From contig NZ_JAPSKE010000005.1 in the NCBI RefSeq assembly GCF_031177825.1, forward strand, positions 303,792 to 367,791: a DNA stretch of 64,000 bases, given 5' to 3'. The notes under the pieces are model-generated. The model did no database searches. It was not told where the DNA came from and saw only the letters and a list, made by a program, of their open reading frames with translations. Below are positions 1-8,232 of the stretch, one piece after another; the first letter of the stretch is position 1, and the number at the start of each line of letters is the position of its first letter. The position numbers and the translations under genes were made by a program. This stretch comes from Paenibacillus sp. GTDB taxonomy: Bacteria; Bacillota; Bacilli; Paenibacillales; YIM-B00363.

Positions 1-396
1 GAGGTCGAGCTTGCGCTCCTCGTCGAGGCTGGCGGAAAACCGGACGAGGACTTGCTCTAAATCGTTAGGGTCCAGCGTATCCTTCACGAGGTAATCCTGT
101 ACCTGCATCTTCATCGCGCGCTGGGCATAATGGAATTCGCTGTGGCAGGACAAAATCGCGACTCGAAGGCCCGGCTTCCGTTCCTTCAGCCGTTGCACGA
201 GTTCCAAGCCGTCCATCTTCGGCATCCCGATATCGGTAATGAGGATATCGGGCATCTCCCGATCGGCGGCCGCCAGCGCTTCGAGACCGTTTTCATATGC
301 GCCTTCTAACGTAAGTCCGAGCCGCTCCCAATCGATTGCTTCGGATAACAGCTCCAGCACCGGATAATCGTCGTCGACCAACATGACTTTATACAT
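1..396 (-). CDS. Response regulator (YesN type), receiver domain only, cut by window edge
   Basis: The gene starts at an ATG at 396 and runs out of the window, so only the first 132 residues are seen. They form a CheY-like receiver: acidic pocket D8-D10, phospho-acceptor D55 in the motif ITDIGMP, and the conserved lysine K105 in YLVK. The start lies 15 bp after the stop of the sensor kinase at 412-2208, so the two should be one operon and a cognate pair. In YesN-type regulators an AraC-like DNA-binding domain follows; that part is not visible here. By position the pair probably controls the sugar ABC transporter at 2284-5576, which is inference. Confidence 0.9.
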   Translation of the reverse strand, partial: MYKVMLVDDDYPVLELLSEAIDWERLGLTLEGAYENGLEALAAADREMPDILITDIGMPKMDGLELVQRLKERKPGLRVAILSCHSEFHYAQRAMKMQVQDYLVKDTLDPNDLEQVLVRFSASLDEERKLDL

Positions 397-411
397 ACCC
401 TCGTGCCCCTC

Positions 412-2208
412 CTAGAACGGAACGAACATCGTCACCGTCGTCCCGCTTCCCTCTTCGCTGTCGATATGCATCTCGAACGCGTCTCCGAATCTGATGCGCA
501 TTCGCTCGTTCACGTTGGTCAATCCGATGCCGGAAAACCCGGAACGATGATCCCCTTCGCCTGTCGGAAGCTCTTCGCGCTTCAGCCGGTTCCGCAGATG
601 CGTTACCGCCGCCGGACGCATTCCCGTGCCGTCGTCCCGAACGGCGATCCGCAACGTCTTCCCCTCTACTTCGGCCGACACGAGAATCGTTCCGGACCGC
701 TGCTGGAAGCCGTGAATGAGCGCGTTCTCGATGACGGGCTGCAGGAAGAAGCGCGGCACCTGCGCCAGCATCGCCTCCGACGAAATCGCAACCGACAGCG
801 TCACGCTTTCCTTCTGGCGCATATTCATCAGGTTCACGTAATCGATCGCCGTGCTGACCTCTTCGTGCAGGGTAATCGTCTCTTCGTCGCGGTCGATCGT
901 CATGCGCAGCAGCCTCGACAGCGAGGAGAGCATCTCCGCGCTTTCCTTATCGCCCTTGCGCAGCACCTTCATCCGGATCGAATTGAGCACATTGAACAAG
1001 AAGTGCGGGTTGATTTGCGCCTGCAGCATCCTCAGCTCCGCCTTCCGCTTGCGCGATTGCTCTTCGGTAATTTCCGCGATCATCTGCTTGATCCGGTCCA
1101 ACATCTGATCGAACTGTCGGCCGAGACGCCCGATTTCGTCGCGCCCCTTCATCCGCGAGCGCACCTCGAGATTGCCCCGTTCTACCGTCAGCGCGAGCTT
1201 CCCTAGACTGACGAGGGGCTTCGTAAATGCGCGAATCAGCAATACCAACACGATTAGAAACACGGTGAAGGCGATCACTTGAAACGCGAATACGGTTTGG
1301 AAAATGTGATTGATTTGATGCACCGCATCCTTATATGGGGTCAGAAGCACGAGCTTCCAATCCTTAATCCCCGCGGCATGCTGAGCGACCAGGTATCGCT
1401 CTCCATCCAGCTCGACGATGGACGATTCTTCGGGTTCATCGGACAAATACGTCAGCCGTTCGCCGATCCGGCCGGCATCGAGATGCGACATGACCCGGTT
1501 CTCCCCGTCGACGAGCATCACCTCATGCCCCGTGCCGAGTCGCTCGAAGATCGATTCGATCTGATTGTCCGGCACCGTAACGACGACATAAGCGTACACC
1601 CTTTGGTTCGGGCGCCTCAGCGTTCTAGCGACCGAGATTTGTTGTCTTCCCGCGGCTTTCTCATATAAATAAGGCGAAGGTTCCGCTTCCACCCAATACG
1701 CCGCCATGCCGGTTAATCCCTCAAGGTCCGGGAACCAAGGCTCCTCGAATAAAAGCCGCGGGTCGTATTCGTGGAGCAAATAATTGATGAAAAATCTGCC
1801 GTTCGGCAGCAAGATCGTCACATACGTTCTTTCGCCGATGATGGAGATGTTGTCGATCTTGCTCGTGATCTCGTAGCGATCCGCGAATTCCCGGTACTCC
1901 GCGTTTTCCCCCGTATATTCCTTGCCGGCCGCCTGCTCCTTCAAGATCACGTTCATATCCGGATCCGCAATGATGTAGTTCGAGATATTCAGCATGTTGT
2001 CGAACAATCCGGTCAGGTACCCTTCGATCAGCTTCAGCTGCTCTTGCGCATTCTTCTCCGCTTGTTCCTGAACGGCATCCCGCGTCAACACGTTCGAGAC
2101 GGACAACGTGATGAGCGTGGGGACCAGAAGGCAGGCGATCGAAGTCAAGATCAGCTTATACCGGAACGAACCGATAAACGGCCGAAGCCAATGCTTTCCC
2201 TTCTCCAA
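412..2208 (-). CDS. Membrane sensor histidine kinase, YesM family
   Basis: This 598-residue kinase has a membrane segment at about 18-40, an extracellular sensor region at about 41-300, a second membrane segment at about 303-327, a HAMP linker, then a His_kinase domain with the phospho-accepting H402 in QINPHFLFN and a C-terminal ATPase domain (N-box IENALIHG, G-box DDGTGM, and FSGIGLTNV). This is the usual architecture of YesM kinases, which pair with AraC-type response regulators to switch sugar uptake genes. It sits immediately before its partner (396-1) and 75 bp after the binding-protein gene at 2284-3690, with a hairpin in between. The sensed ligand cannot be told from sequence; a sugar or sugar-loaded binding protein is the usual guess. 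Confidence 0.93.
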   Translation of the reverse strand: MEKGKHWLRPFIGSFRYKLILTSIACLLVPTLITLSVSNVLTRDAVQEQAEKNAQEQLKLIEGYLTGLFDNMLNISNYIIADPDMNVILKEQAAGKEYTGENAEYREFADRYEITSKIDNISIIGERTYVTILLPNGRFFINYLLHEYDPRLLFEEPWFPDLEGLTGMAAYWVEAEPSPYLYEKAAGRQQISVARTLRRPNQRVYAYVVVTVPDNQIESIFERLGTGHEVMLVDGENRVMSHLDAGRIGERLTYLSDEPEESSIVELDGERYLVAQHAAGIKDWKLVLLTPYKDAVHQINHIFQTVFAFQVIAFTVFLIVLVLLIRAFTKPLVSLGKLALTVERGNLEVRSRMKGRDEIGRLGRQFDQMLDRIKQMIAEITEEQSRKRKAELRMLQAQINPHFLFNVLNSIRMKVLRKGDKESAEMLSSLSRLLRMTIDRDEETITLHEEVSTAIDYVNLMNMRQKESVTLSVAISSEAMLAQVPRFFLQPVIENALIHGFQQRSGTILVSAEVEGKTLRIAVRDDGTGMRPAAVTHLRNRLKREELPTGEGDHRSGFSGIGLTNVNERMRIRFGDAFEMHIDSEEGSGTTVTMFVPF

Positions 2209-2237
2209 TCGCCCCGCCTCCTCTTGTTCTTACGACG

Positions 2238-2265
2238 AAAAGAGGCGCGATACCGCCGCCTCTTT
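2238..2265 (-). terminator. Hairpin between binding-protein gene and kinase gene
   Basis: A near-perfect inverted repeat (AAAGAGGCG ... CGCCTCTTT) lies in the 75-bp gap after the stop of the ABC binding protein. On the - strand it is followed by TTTTCG, so it is probably a partial terminator that lowers read-through from the transporter genes into the kinase/regulator pair. Confidence 0.6.
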
Positions 2266-2283
2266 CCCCCATCATATCGCTTC

Positions 2284-3690
2284 CTATTTGTTATTGTCGA
2301 TAATTTCTTGCACGGCGGTTTTCATATTGGCAAGCGTCGTATCCAGGTCTTGCGATCCGAGAATCAACAGCTCGTATTGCTCGTTGAGCGCCTTATATAC
2401 TTCCGCTTGGTATGTGACCGGAGGAATGATTTTGCCCGACTTGGAATTCGCCAACACGTTGATGAGCGACGCCTTGTCGACGTTCTCCGGCTTCTGCGTT
2501 CCGCTGAGGATCGAATCGACGATCTTCTCGAGGTCTGCGTCCGACACCTTGCTCCAAGAAGGAATGTTGCGCCCGTACTTCGCAAGACCTTCCGTCGTAT
2601 ACCAACGGATGAATTGATACGCTTCTTTCTTATGCTGCGACTTCTCCGCTACGGCCATGAAGTCCGTCGTCACCGGCGTATATCCGATCGCATCGGTGTC
2701 GCTGTTTCTCGGATAAGGCGCGATCGCGACGTTGAAGTTGAGCGGGTTTTGCTCCGTGCCGCCGAGCTCGCTGTTCATCCAGCTGCCGATCAGCACCATG
2801 CTGGCCGATTGGTTGAAGAACTGCGTCCGGTAATGCAGCTTCTGCGACAGCATATCCGCATACGGCGTGGACGATCCGTCTTCCCGCTCCATCTTCAGGC
2901 GCAGCTCCAGCGTCCGCTTGAACATCGGATCGTCCAAGTTCGACGAGCCGTCCGCCTTGAGGAAATCGGTATCTTCCGCTTTGTTCGCGAGCGAGAGGCG
3001 CAAGAACTCCATCCAACCGCCGTTCTGCGGACCGTGGAAGTACGTGCCGTACCGCTTCGTCGCGCCTTCGCCCGTCGTGAGCGTCTTCGCGTACTCCGCG
3101 AACTGGTCCCACGTCCAATCCGTCGGCACTTCAAGCCCCGCCGCATCCAGATGATCTTTATTAAGCATCACATACCATGGGTTGAACTTGCCCGGCAATG
3201 CATAGTATTGCCCTTGCATCAGCGTGTCGACCTTGTACTCTTCCGACACCTTGAAGCCTTCTTCCTCGATGAAGGCGTTGATCGGCGCAACCATGCCGAG
3301 GCCTACGCGCTGCGCATAGGAAGCCGGGTCGCTGAACATGAGGACGTCCAGCTGCTCGCCGGAAGCGGCCGCCAAGTCGAGCTTCTGCGTCGCTTCGTTC
3401 GTATCGCCCTTCTCGCTGAGGGTGACGAGTTCCACCTTGATGTTCGGATACGCTTCTTCGAAAGCGGCGAGCGTCGCTTCCCAGTTGTACTGCGCTTCCG
3501 TACCGTGCGTGTGGAATTTGATCGTCACGGGTTCGGCTGCAGGCGTTTCCGTCGCGGGCTGTTCGCCGGCAGGCGCCGAGCTCCCGCCCGTTTCCGGCGC
3601 CGGCGTCGTGCCGCCGCCGCTGGAGCAGCCTACTAATAAGCTAAGAATAAGACCGGTCGCGAACATGCTTTTTCCAAAGTTCCTTTTCAT
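2284..3690 (-). CDS. Sugar ABC transporter substrate-binding lipoprotein
   Basis: The 468-residue protein begins at ATG 3690 with a GGAGGG ribosome site 7 bases upstream; an upstream in-frame ATG at 3762 has no such site and would bury the signal peptide. The N-terminus is a lipoprotein signal with the lipobox LVGC (C22), followed by a Ser/Gly/Thr/Pro-rich linker and a type 1 extracellular solute-binding fold that starts at VTIKFHTHGTEAQYNW. Such proteins capture oligosaccharides outside the membrane and deliver them to a CUT1 permease, here the two encoded just upstream (3805-5576). The order permease-permease-binding protein is less common than binding protein first. No ATPase gene is present, as usual for CUT1 systems that borrow MsmX-type ATPases. 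Substrate unknown. Confidence 0.93.
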   Translation of the reverse strand: MKRNFGKSMFATGLILSLLVGCSSGGGTTPAPETGGSSAPAGEQPATETPAAEPVTIKFHTHGTEAQYNWEATLAAFEEAYPNIKVELVTLSEKGDTNEATQKLDLAAASGEQLDVLMFSDPASYAQRVGLGMVAPINAFIEEEGFKVSEEYKVDTLMQGQYYALPGKFNPWYVMLNKDHLDAAGLEVPTDWTWDQFAEYAKTLTTGEGATKRYGTYFHGPQNGGWMEFLRLSLANKAEDTDFLKADGSSNLDDPMFKRTLELRLKMEREDGSSTPYADMLSQKLHYRTQFFNQSASMVLIGSWMNSELGGTEQNPLNFNVAIAPYPRNSDTDAIGYTPVTTDFMAVAEKSQHKKEAYQFIRWYTTEGLAKYGRNIPSWSKVSDADLEKIVDSILSGTQKPENVDKASLINVLANSKSGKIIPPVTYQAEVYKALNEQYELLILGSQDLDTTLANMKTAVQEIIDNNK

Positions 3691-3804
3691 GTATGACCCT
3701 CCGTGTAACCGTTTTATTTTCCTTTTCGTGATGATTGTATCAAGGGAAGGCGATGGAACCATGCTCTTAAATTGACTATTCTTACAACTATTTTTACTTT
3801 TTTA

Positions 3805-4638
3805 TTATCCTTTCACTCCGCCCATCGCGATTCCTTCGATTACTCTCTTTTGTCCGATCACGAACATCATCAGCAGCGGCAAGATCGCGGAGACGGCCGC
3901 CGCCATGATCAGGGAATAAAACTCGCCGTTGATCGACGTAAACTTCTGCATCGCCAATTGAATCGTGAACAGCGAATCCGTTCGAAGGAAAATCAACGGA
4001 TATTTATAGTCGTTCCACGTCCAGATGAAGCGAAGAATCGCATACGTGGCGATCGCCGGTTTCACCAGCGGGAATGCGATCTGCGCAAAGATGCGAAGGT
4101 GTCCGGCGCCGTCGATCTTGGCCGATTCGATGAATTCGTTGTGCACGCCCATGAAAAACTGTCTTAGCATGAACGTGCCCAGCACGCTGAAGCTTCCTAA
4201 TAATATTAATCCCCAATGGCTGTCGAACAACCCGATCATCCGGTATAGGATAAACTGCGGCACGAGAATGCCTTCCTGCGGCACCATGAACGTGGCTAGG
4301 ACGATGAAGAACAACCATTTCCCCGCCGGGAATTGCACCTTCGAAAAGCCGTACGCCGCCATCGCGGATACGGTGCAAGAGACGACGGTCGTCACCACGG
4401 TTACAAAGATGCTGTTGAGGTAATACTTCCAGAACGGGTGGTCTCCGAACCACACTTCCTTATAGTTCGAGAAGCCGATCCACTCCTGCGGAATCCATCG
4501 GATCGGGTAGGTGAACACCTCCCCTTCCAGCTTGAAGGAGGCGGATAACATCCAAGCGAACGGAAGCACGAACACTATGCCGACGAACGCCAAGGCGACG
4601 GTGACAAGCAGCTTTTTTACATCTAACGTTAGGCTCAT
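3805..4638 (-). CDS. Sugar ABC transporter permease, MalG type
   Basis: A 277-residue polytopic membrane protein with about six hydrophobic segments and the cytoplasmic EAA loop that docks the ATPase (ESAKIDGAGHLRIFAQIAFPLVKP). The start at 4638 shares one base with the stop of the upstream permease (TGATG), indicating translational coupling; the in-frame ATG at 4698 lies inside the upstream gene and is unlikely. It forms a heterodimeric channel with the MalF-type partner at 4638-5576 and serves the binding protein at 2284-3690. Length and motif are normal for CUT1 permeases. Confidence 0.93.
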   Translation of the reverse strand: MSLTLDVKKLLVTVALAFVGIVFVLPFAWMLSASFKLEGEVFTYPIRWIPQEWIGFSNYKEVWFGDHPFWKYYLNSIFVTVVTTVVSCTVSAMAAYGFSKVQFPAGKWLFFIVLATFMVPQEGILVPQFILYRMIGLFDSHWGLILLGSFSVLGTFMLRQFFMGVHNEFIESAKIDGAGHLRIFAQIAFPLVKPAIATYAILRFIWTWNDYKYPLIFLRTDSLFTIQLAMQKFTSINGEFYSLIMAAAVSAILPLLMMFVIGQKRVIEGIAMGGVKG

Positions 4639-5576
4639 CAGTAGTTCACCCACTTTTTCTGTCCGACCCATTGTACGAACGTGATGACGAGCACGCATAG
4701 GAACAGGAAGATGGCTTGCGAAGAGGCGTACCCGATCTTCAAATTGACGAACGCGGTTTCGTACAAGTAATAAACGATGACATTCGTAGACCCCGCCGGT
4801 CCGCCCGCCGTCAGTACCGCAATGATGTCGAACACCTTGAATGTGTAGATGATTCCGGTTATGAGCAGGAAGAAGGTCGTGGGCGACAGCATCGGCAGCG
4901 TAATCCGGAAGAAGCGTACGAAGCCGTTCGCGCCGTCGATATCGGCCGCCTCGTACAAATCACGAGGAATCGATTGCAGCCCGGCCATATAGACGATCAT
5001 GTTATAGCCGATCGAGATCCACACCGAAATCATCATCACGGAGACGAGCGCGAATTGCGGGTCGGCGATCCATTTGGGCGGATTGTCGATGCCGACGGAC
5101 ATCAGAAACTGGTTCACCGGCCCCATCGACGGATGGAACAGCACGCGCCATACCGTCGCTACCGCAACGACGCTCGAGATGTAAGGCAAGAAGTAAATGA
5201 CTTTAAAGAAACCTTTCATATATACGAACTTATTGATCAGGACCGCCAGGATCAGCGAGATGGCCAAGTATACCGGAACGGTGAGAAGGAAAATGGCATT
5301 ATTCCGCAATCCTTTAAGAAACTTGGTATCGTGAAACAGCTTATCGAAATTTTCCATTCCGATCCACTTGATGCCTTCGATGCCCGTGATCATGCTCCAC
5401 TCCGTGAAGCTAAGGTAAAGCGCCGCCAGGATCGGCAGCAGCACCATAACGGTGACCCCGAGAAGCATCGGGCTTACGAATAGGAAACCGGCGAGCGACT
5501 CCATCCGCTGCATGCGGCCGCCGCGCCGCTTCTTCTTCCGCGATACGCTTGCCTGCACCTCCGAAACGGAATGCAT
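4638..5576 (-). CDS. Sugar ABC transporter permease, MalF type
   Basis: A 312-residue permease with a basic cytoplasmic N-terminus (RKKKRRGGR) followed by about six membrane helices; the EAA loop reads EAADIDGANGFVRFFRITLPMLSP. The ATG at 5576 follows a GAGGTGG ribosome site. It is the first gene of the importer operon, coupled by a one-base overlap to the MalG-type gene. Its promoter should lie in the 5577-5933 region, which also carries a perfect-consensus CcpA box, so the operon is likely subject to glucose repression (inference). Confidence 0.93.
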   Translation of the reverse strand: MHSVSEVQASVSRKKKRRGGRMQRMESLAGFLFVSPMLLGVTVMVLLPILAALYLSFTEWSMITGIEGIKWIGMENFDKLFHDTKFLKGLRNNAIFLLTVPVYLAISLILAVLINKFVYMKGFFKVIYFLPYISSVVAVATVWRVLFHPSMGPVNQFLMSVGIDNPPKWIADPQFALVSVMMISVWISIGYNMIVYMAGLQSIPRDLYEAADIDGANGFVRFFRITLPMLSPTTFFLLITGIIYTFKVFDIIAVLTAGGPAGSTNVIVYYLYETAFVNLKIGYASSQAIFLFLCVLVITFVQWVGQKKWVNY

Positions 5577-5617
5577 ATTACCACCTCGTCTATGTTCTAT
5601 GTCTGTGTCTACATTGT

Positions 5618-5653
5618 AAAAAAAAATACCGCTACGACCGTAACGGTATTTTG
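5618..5653 (-). terminator. Orphan terminator in the leader of the ABC operon
   Basis: Read on the - strand, AAATACCGTTACG and CGTAGCGGTATTT form a 13-bp stem (one G-U pair) followed by nine T. It sits just upstream of the permease start at 5576, where no intact gene precedes it. The fossil coding tail at 5679-5750 ends 26 bases upstream, so the simplest reading is that this was the terminator of that lost gene. It could also act as an attenuator if the operon promoter lies further upstream. Confidence 0.75.
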
Positions 5654-5678
5654 ATCAATATGCAATTATTTTGACTTC

Positions 5679-5750
5679 TTAGGTCATCCATCCCCCGCCG
5701 TCGATGCGGTATTCGCTCCGCTTCACCCCCGTGCCTTCGTCATAAGCGCC
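5679..5750 (-). pseudogene. Fossil C-terminal tail of a secreted protein (OmpL47-like repeat)
   Basis: The - strand frame ending in TAA at 5679 reads GAYDEGTGVKRSEYRIDGG followed by GWMT. The pattern (a short loop, tGV, then EYRIDGGxW) is typical of the OmpL47-type beta repeat found at the ends of large secreted Paenibacillus glycosidases. The frame is closed by a TGA about 27 codons upstream, so only the tail remains, directly followed by the terminator at 5618-5653. The assignment rests on motif memory, not on a search. Confidence 0.5.
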
Positions 5751-5770
5751 CCCCCTTCCGATTCAGCAAA

Positions 5771-5786
5771 ATGAAAGCGCATGCAA
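5771..5786. promoter_or_regulatory. CcpA catabolite-responsive element (cre)
   Basis: ATGAAAGCGCATGCAA matches the cre consensus WTGNAANCGNWNNCAW at every fixed position. It lies in the divergent region between the ABC importer operon (-) and the gene at 5967 (+), so it could mediate glucose repression of either. Confidence 0.6.
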
Positions 5787-5966
5787 TCAACTTTATGGTA
5801 AGGATATCCACCTCCTACTTCATCCAATTTTTTTACTTGTCATGCTGTTATTTTGACTACTTACCTCTTTATAGCTTGCATTCCCGGGCCAGAACCCGAC
5901 TTTCATGTTACAGTATAGAAAAGAGTACTATCGATGAGCGCATATGGAAAAGGAGCAAACTCGGTC

Positions 5967-7625
5967 ATGTCTACGGCTCAAGAGCGGCGGCAGCGGATTC
6001 TAGCCTTCACGGCGCGGCAAGCGTACGATCGTTCGCTGCTGGATAGCGGTTTGTGGTTTCACGACGATATTCGAAACAACTTCTATTTCGCCTCCTATCT
6101 ATTTGCGGCTTCCGTCGACGAAACGACGGAGATCGGCTTCGACAAGCGGGAAGCGATGCTTAGAGCCGAAACGGTGTTGATGAACACGCTATCGCTGCAG
6201 GACAAAGATTCGAACAGTGCGACGTACGGGCACTGGCCGCTCGGTTTGCACCCCAACCCGAAGGAAGCGAAACCCAATGCGCTCCCGGCGGAGCTGATGG
6301 GGATTCTTGCGGTTTGGTTTTACCGGAAATACTCCGCTTGGATGTCGGAAGACTTGAAGGCGGCTTTCGAGGATGCGAGTCTACACCTGTACCGCAGCGG
6401 ATATTACCGGCTTCCGTTACGCCGGTATCATCATCACGAAGCCAAATATACGGCTGCCAAGCTTGTATATGGGACTCATTTTCAGGACGAGGCTCTGCTG
6501 CAGGAAGGGAAGGAAAGTCTGCACCTCACGCTGAAGCGCTTGTCCGAGCGAGGGATGCCCGAATACGGCGCTTTGCCGTGGTTTTGGCACTGGGTTCAAG
6601 GGTTCACATGCGCGCTGGAGTGCGCGACGGATGAAACTTTGATTGAACCGCTGCGACGGATCCTCGATGGATTATGGGACATAAGAGCTTCGTATTATGT
6701 GCCGGGCGCATGGGTCGGAGCGCATTCCCGCGGGTTGGCGCACGACCTTCCGAAGGACGGTAACGTCGGCTTCGATTATGTTCAGTTCGGCGACTTTCCT
6801 CTCCCAGCATCGTTACCCCGCGTCGAATATGCGGGATTGCTGTATTATGAGGCTCCGCAGGAAGCATTCCGGAAGGCCGTCCAAAGGGCGGAGCCGAAAG
6901 AAATACGGCACGCCGTGTATCCGATCGGGTCGGGGGCGGAGCCGCTCCACAATTACGCGTATATTGCGGAGCGTTATGCCGTCGGCGGCATGTGGGAACG
7001 CGTCAAGGAGTTTGATAACGAGCAGCATCGATGGGAAGCGACGCTGCCTCTAACCGGCAGCCGGTCTGTCAATCGTTTGTATTTCTTTCAACCGGGCGAG
7101 GGATATAAATCGGGCGATCCGCGTCACCAAAACGACAGCGGAGGCATGCTGTTTCACCGAAGCGCCGTCATCGCTTATTATGCCGACGAAGCCGCAATCG
7201 AAGAACGCAATGTCCTTCATGGCGTGCTTCCGAAAGGACAATGGATTCAAAGGCCTACTGCATTGTATGGGTATACGCAAGGAGTGTATTTTGCGGTGTT
7301 CCTGTCTTCGGGGTACAAACTAACGGAAGCGTCCGACCGTTTCGAGGTAACGCTTGGGGGGTTGCCTGCCGGCGTTGTCGTCGAGGCTCTCGACGACAGG
7401 GAAGCGAATCGAATGGGGATCTCCGATTTGGAAACGTTCGGCTCGGTCTTGGAGCAAAGAGCGCCGCTTTGGAATTCCTTGTCGGACGGACTCTGCGGTG
7501 TCGAATACCGTTCGCTCTCCGGCGACCTCCTGTCGTTGAAGACGGACGGACGAACATGGAGCCTGCCTGCGATTAACGGAAGGCCTGTAGATTTTCATGC
7601 ATACCATCCGGAAGCAAAATCATGA
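5967..7625 (+). CDS. Uncharacterised protein, possibly an alpha/alpha-barrel carbohydrate-active protein
   Basis: I do not recognise the family. The ATG at 5967 is preceded by AAGGAG (11-base spacing); an in-frame ATG at 5934 with a weaker site is the alternative. The protein has about 552 residues, no signal peptide and no membrane helix. Its first 280 residues are rich in amphipathic helices with many aromatic residues (FYFASYLFAASVDETTEIGF, GALPWFWHWVQGFTCALE), like (alpha/alpha)-barrel glycosidases and lyases. The second half is beta-rich with repeated H/Y/R-rich stretches (GEGYKSGDPRHQNDSGGMLFH). It stands divergent to a sugar importer, so a cytosolic role on the imported sugar is plausible but unproven. 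A GC-rich hairpin at 7628-7650 follows its stop. Confidence 0.75.
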   Translation: MSTAQERRQRILAFTARQAYDRSLLDSGLWFHDDIRNNFYFASYLFAASVDETTEIGFDKREAMLRAETVLMNTLSLQDKDSNSATYGHWPLGLHPNPKEAKPNALPAELMGILAVWFYRKYSAWMSEDLKAAFEDASLHLYRSGYYRLPLRRYHHHEAKYTAAKLVYGTHFQDEALLQEGKESLHLTLKRLSERGMPEYGALPWFWHWVQGFTCALECATDETLIEPLRRILDGLWDIRASYYVPGAWVGAHSRGLAHDLPKDGNVGFDYVQFGDFPLPASLPRVEYAGLLYYEAPQEAFRKAVQRAEPKEIRHAVYPIGSGAEPLHNYAYIAERYAVGGMWERVKEFDNEQHRWEATLPLTGSRSVNRLYFFQPGEGYKSGDPRHQNDSGGMLFHRSAVIAYYADEAAIEERNVLHGVLPKGQWIQRPTALYGYTQGVYFAVFLSSGYKLTEASDRFEVTLGGLPAGVVVEALDDREANRMGISDLETFGSVLEQRAPLWNSLSDGLCGVEYRSLSGDLLSLKTDGRTWSLPAINGRPVDFHAYHPEAKS

Positions 7626-7627
7626 GG

Positions 7628-7650
7628 AAGGGGGCGCCGAGGCGCCCCTT
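7628..7650 (+). terminator. GC-rich hairpin after the 5967-7625 gene
   Basis: AAGGGGGCGCC-GA-GGCGCCCCTT forms a tight stem directly after the stop codon at 7625. The trailing T run is short (CTTTCC), so termination strength is uncertain. Confidence 0.6.
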
Positions 7651-7732
7651 TCCGCTCCAAGCGATTCCGATGCAGGCATGCGTATCGAAAATCACGTCTT
7701 CGCCTTGCGGAAGCCAGCCGGATTTTACCGAA

Positions 7733-8083
7733 TCAAGACGACGGCGGAACCCTAGTGATGATGTCGATATTGGATTGAATCTCCGTTCGCAAGAATGCTT
7801 TCGCTTCTTCGGATCCTGTCAGTTGAAGCAAAATCGGCTCCTCTTCATTGCTTGCGATAACCGAAAACGTTAGAAACGGACAGCATTTCCGCTCCATGCC
7901 GATCCAATCTTGGATAAGCCGCAGCGTTTCCGAGTCGCCGGGGAATCGATATTGGAATCCGTTCGCAAGCTCCGTCAAACCAAGCCTTCTCTTTTCGATT
8001 TCCGTCCAGATGTGTTTGTACTCCGCCCGCTGTTCATTCGTAAATGCGGAATGGCAGCAAGCAACCGGAATTTCTTTGCTCAT
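7733..8083 (-). CDS. Small protein with two Cys-Cys pairs, MerR-controlled
   Basis: A 116-residue soluble protein with ATG at 8083 behind AAGGGG. It carries two vicinal cysteine pairs, C9-C10 (VACCHSAF) and C67-C68 (ERKCCPF), separated by a predicted helical region with several aromatics; no family was recognised for certain. It is transcribed from a MerR-type promoter at 8191-8221 whose 19-base spacer holds a perfect palindrome, and it is divergent from the merR gene at 8233. A metal or thiol-reactive compound as inducer, with the protein binding or buffering it, is a reasonable inference; nothing in the sequence proves an enzymatic function. Confidence 0.8.
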   Translation of the reverse strand: MSKEIPVACCHSAFTNEQRAEYKHIWTEIEKRRLGLTELANGFQYRFPGDSETLRLIQDWIGMERKCCPFLTFSVIASNEEEPILLQLTGSEEAKAFLRTEIQSNIDIITRVPPSS

Positions 8084-8180
8084 GTCCGTTTGCCCCTTTC
8101 ATTTTGCGCAGGAGTTACGGCTACTCCAAAAACAGCGAGCCGCCCCCTCTCATTTCATTTACATCGCCTTCCATGTCAAG

Positions 8181-8221
8181 TTATACTCGCAGTATAAAAC
8201 TTAAAGTTAACTTTAAGTCAA
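8181..8221 (-). promoter_or_regulatory. MerR-type promoter and operator
   Basis: On the - strand, TTGACT (8216-8221) and TATACT (8191-8196) are separated by 19 bases, the over-long spacing typical of promoters that MerR proteins untwist. The spacer contains the perfect palindrome CTTAAAGTTAACTTTAAG (8200-8217), equal to the CTTAAAG-N4-CTTTAAG box known for Bacillus AdhR. A second dyad, TTATACT-CGC-AGTATAA (8181-8197), covers the -10. The promoter points at the gene 7733-8083. Confidence 0.8.
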
Positions 8222-8232
8222 GGAGCGTTTTT

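Larger units (their letters stand above)
5577..5966. other. Divergent intergenic region
   Basis: About 390 bases separate the - strand ABC operon from the + strand gene at 5967. Beyond the orphan terminator, fossil tail and cre box listed separately, it holds a 16-base direct repeat TTATTTTGACT(T/A)CTTA at 5666-5681 and 5848-5863. No intact gene is visible. A clear pair of promoter hexamers could not be assigned to either side. Confidence 0.6.

Noticed and set aside
1771..3636. Long + strand open frame of about 620 codons
   Set aside because: It spans parts of two - strand genes (kinase and binding protein) with clear domains and has no family motif or ribosome site.
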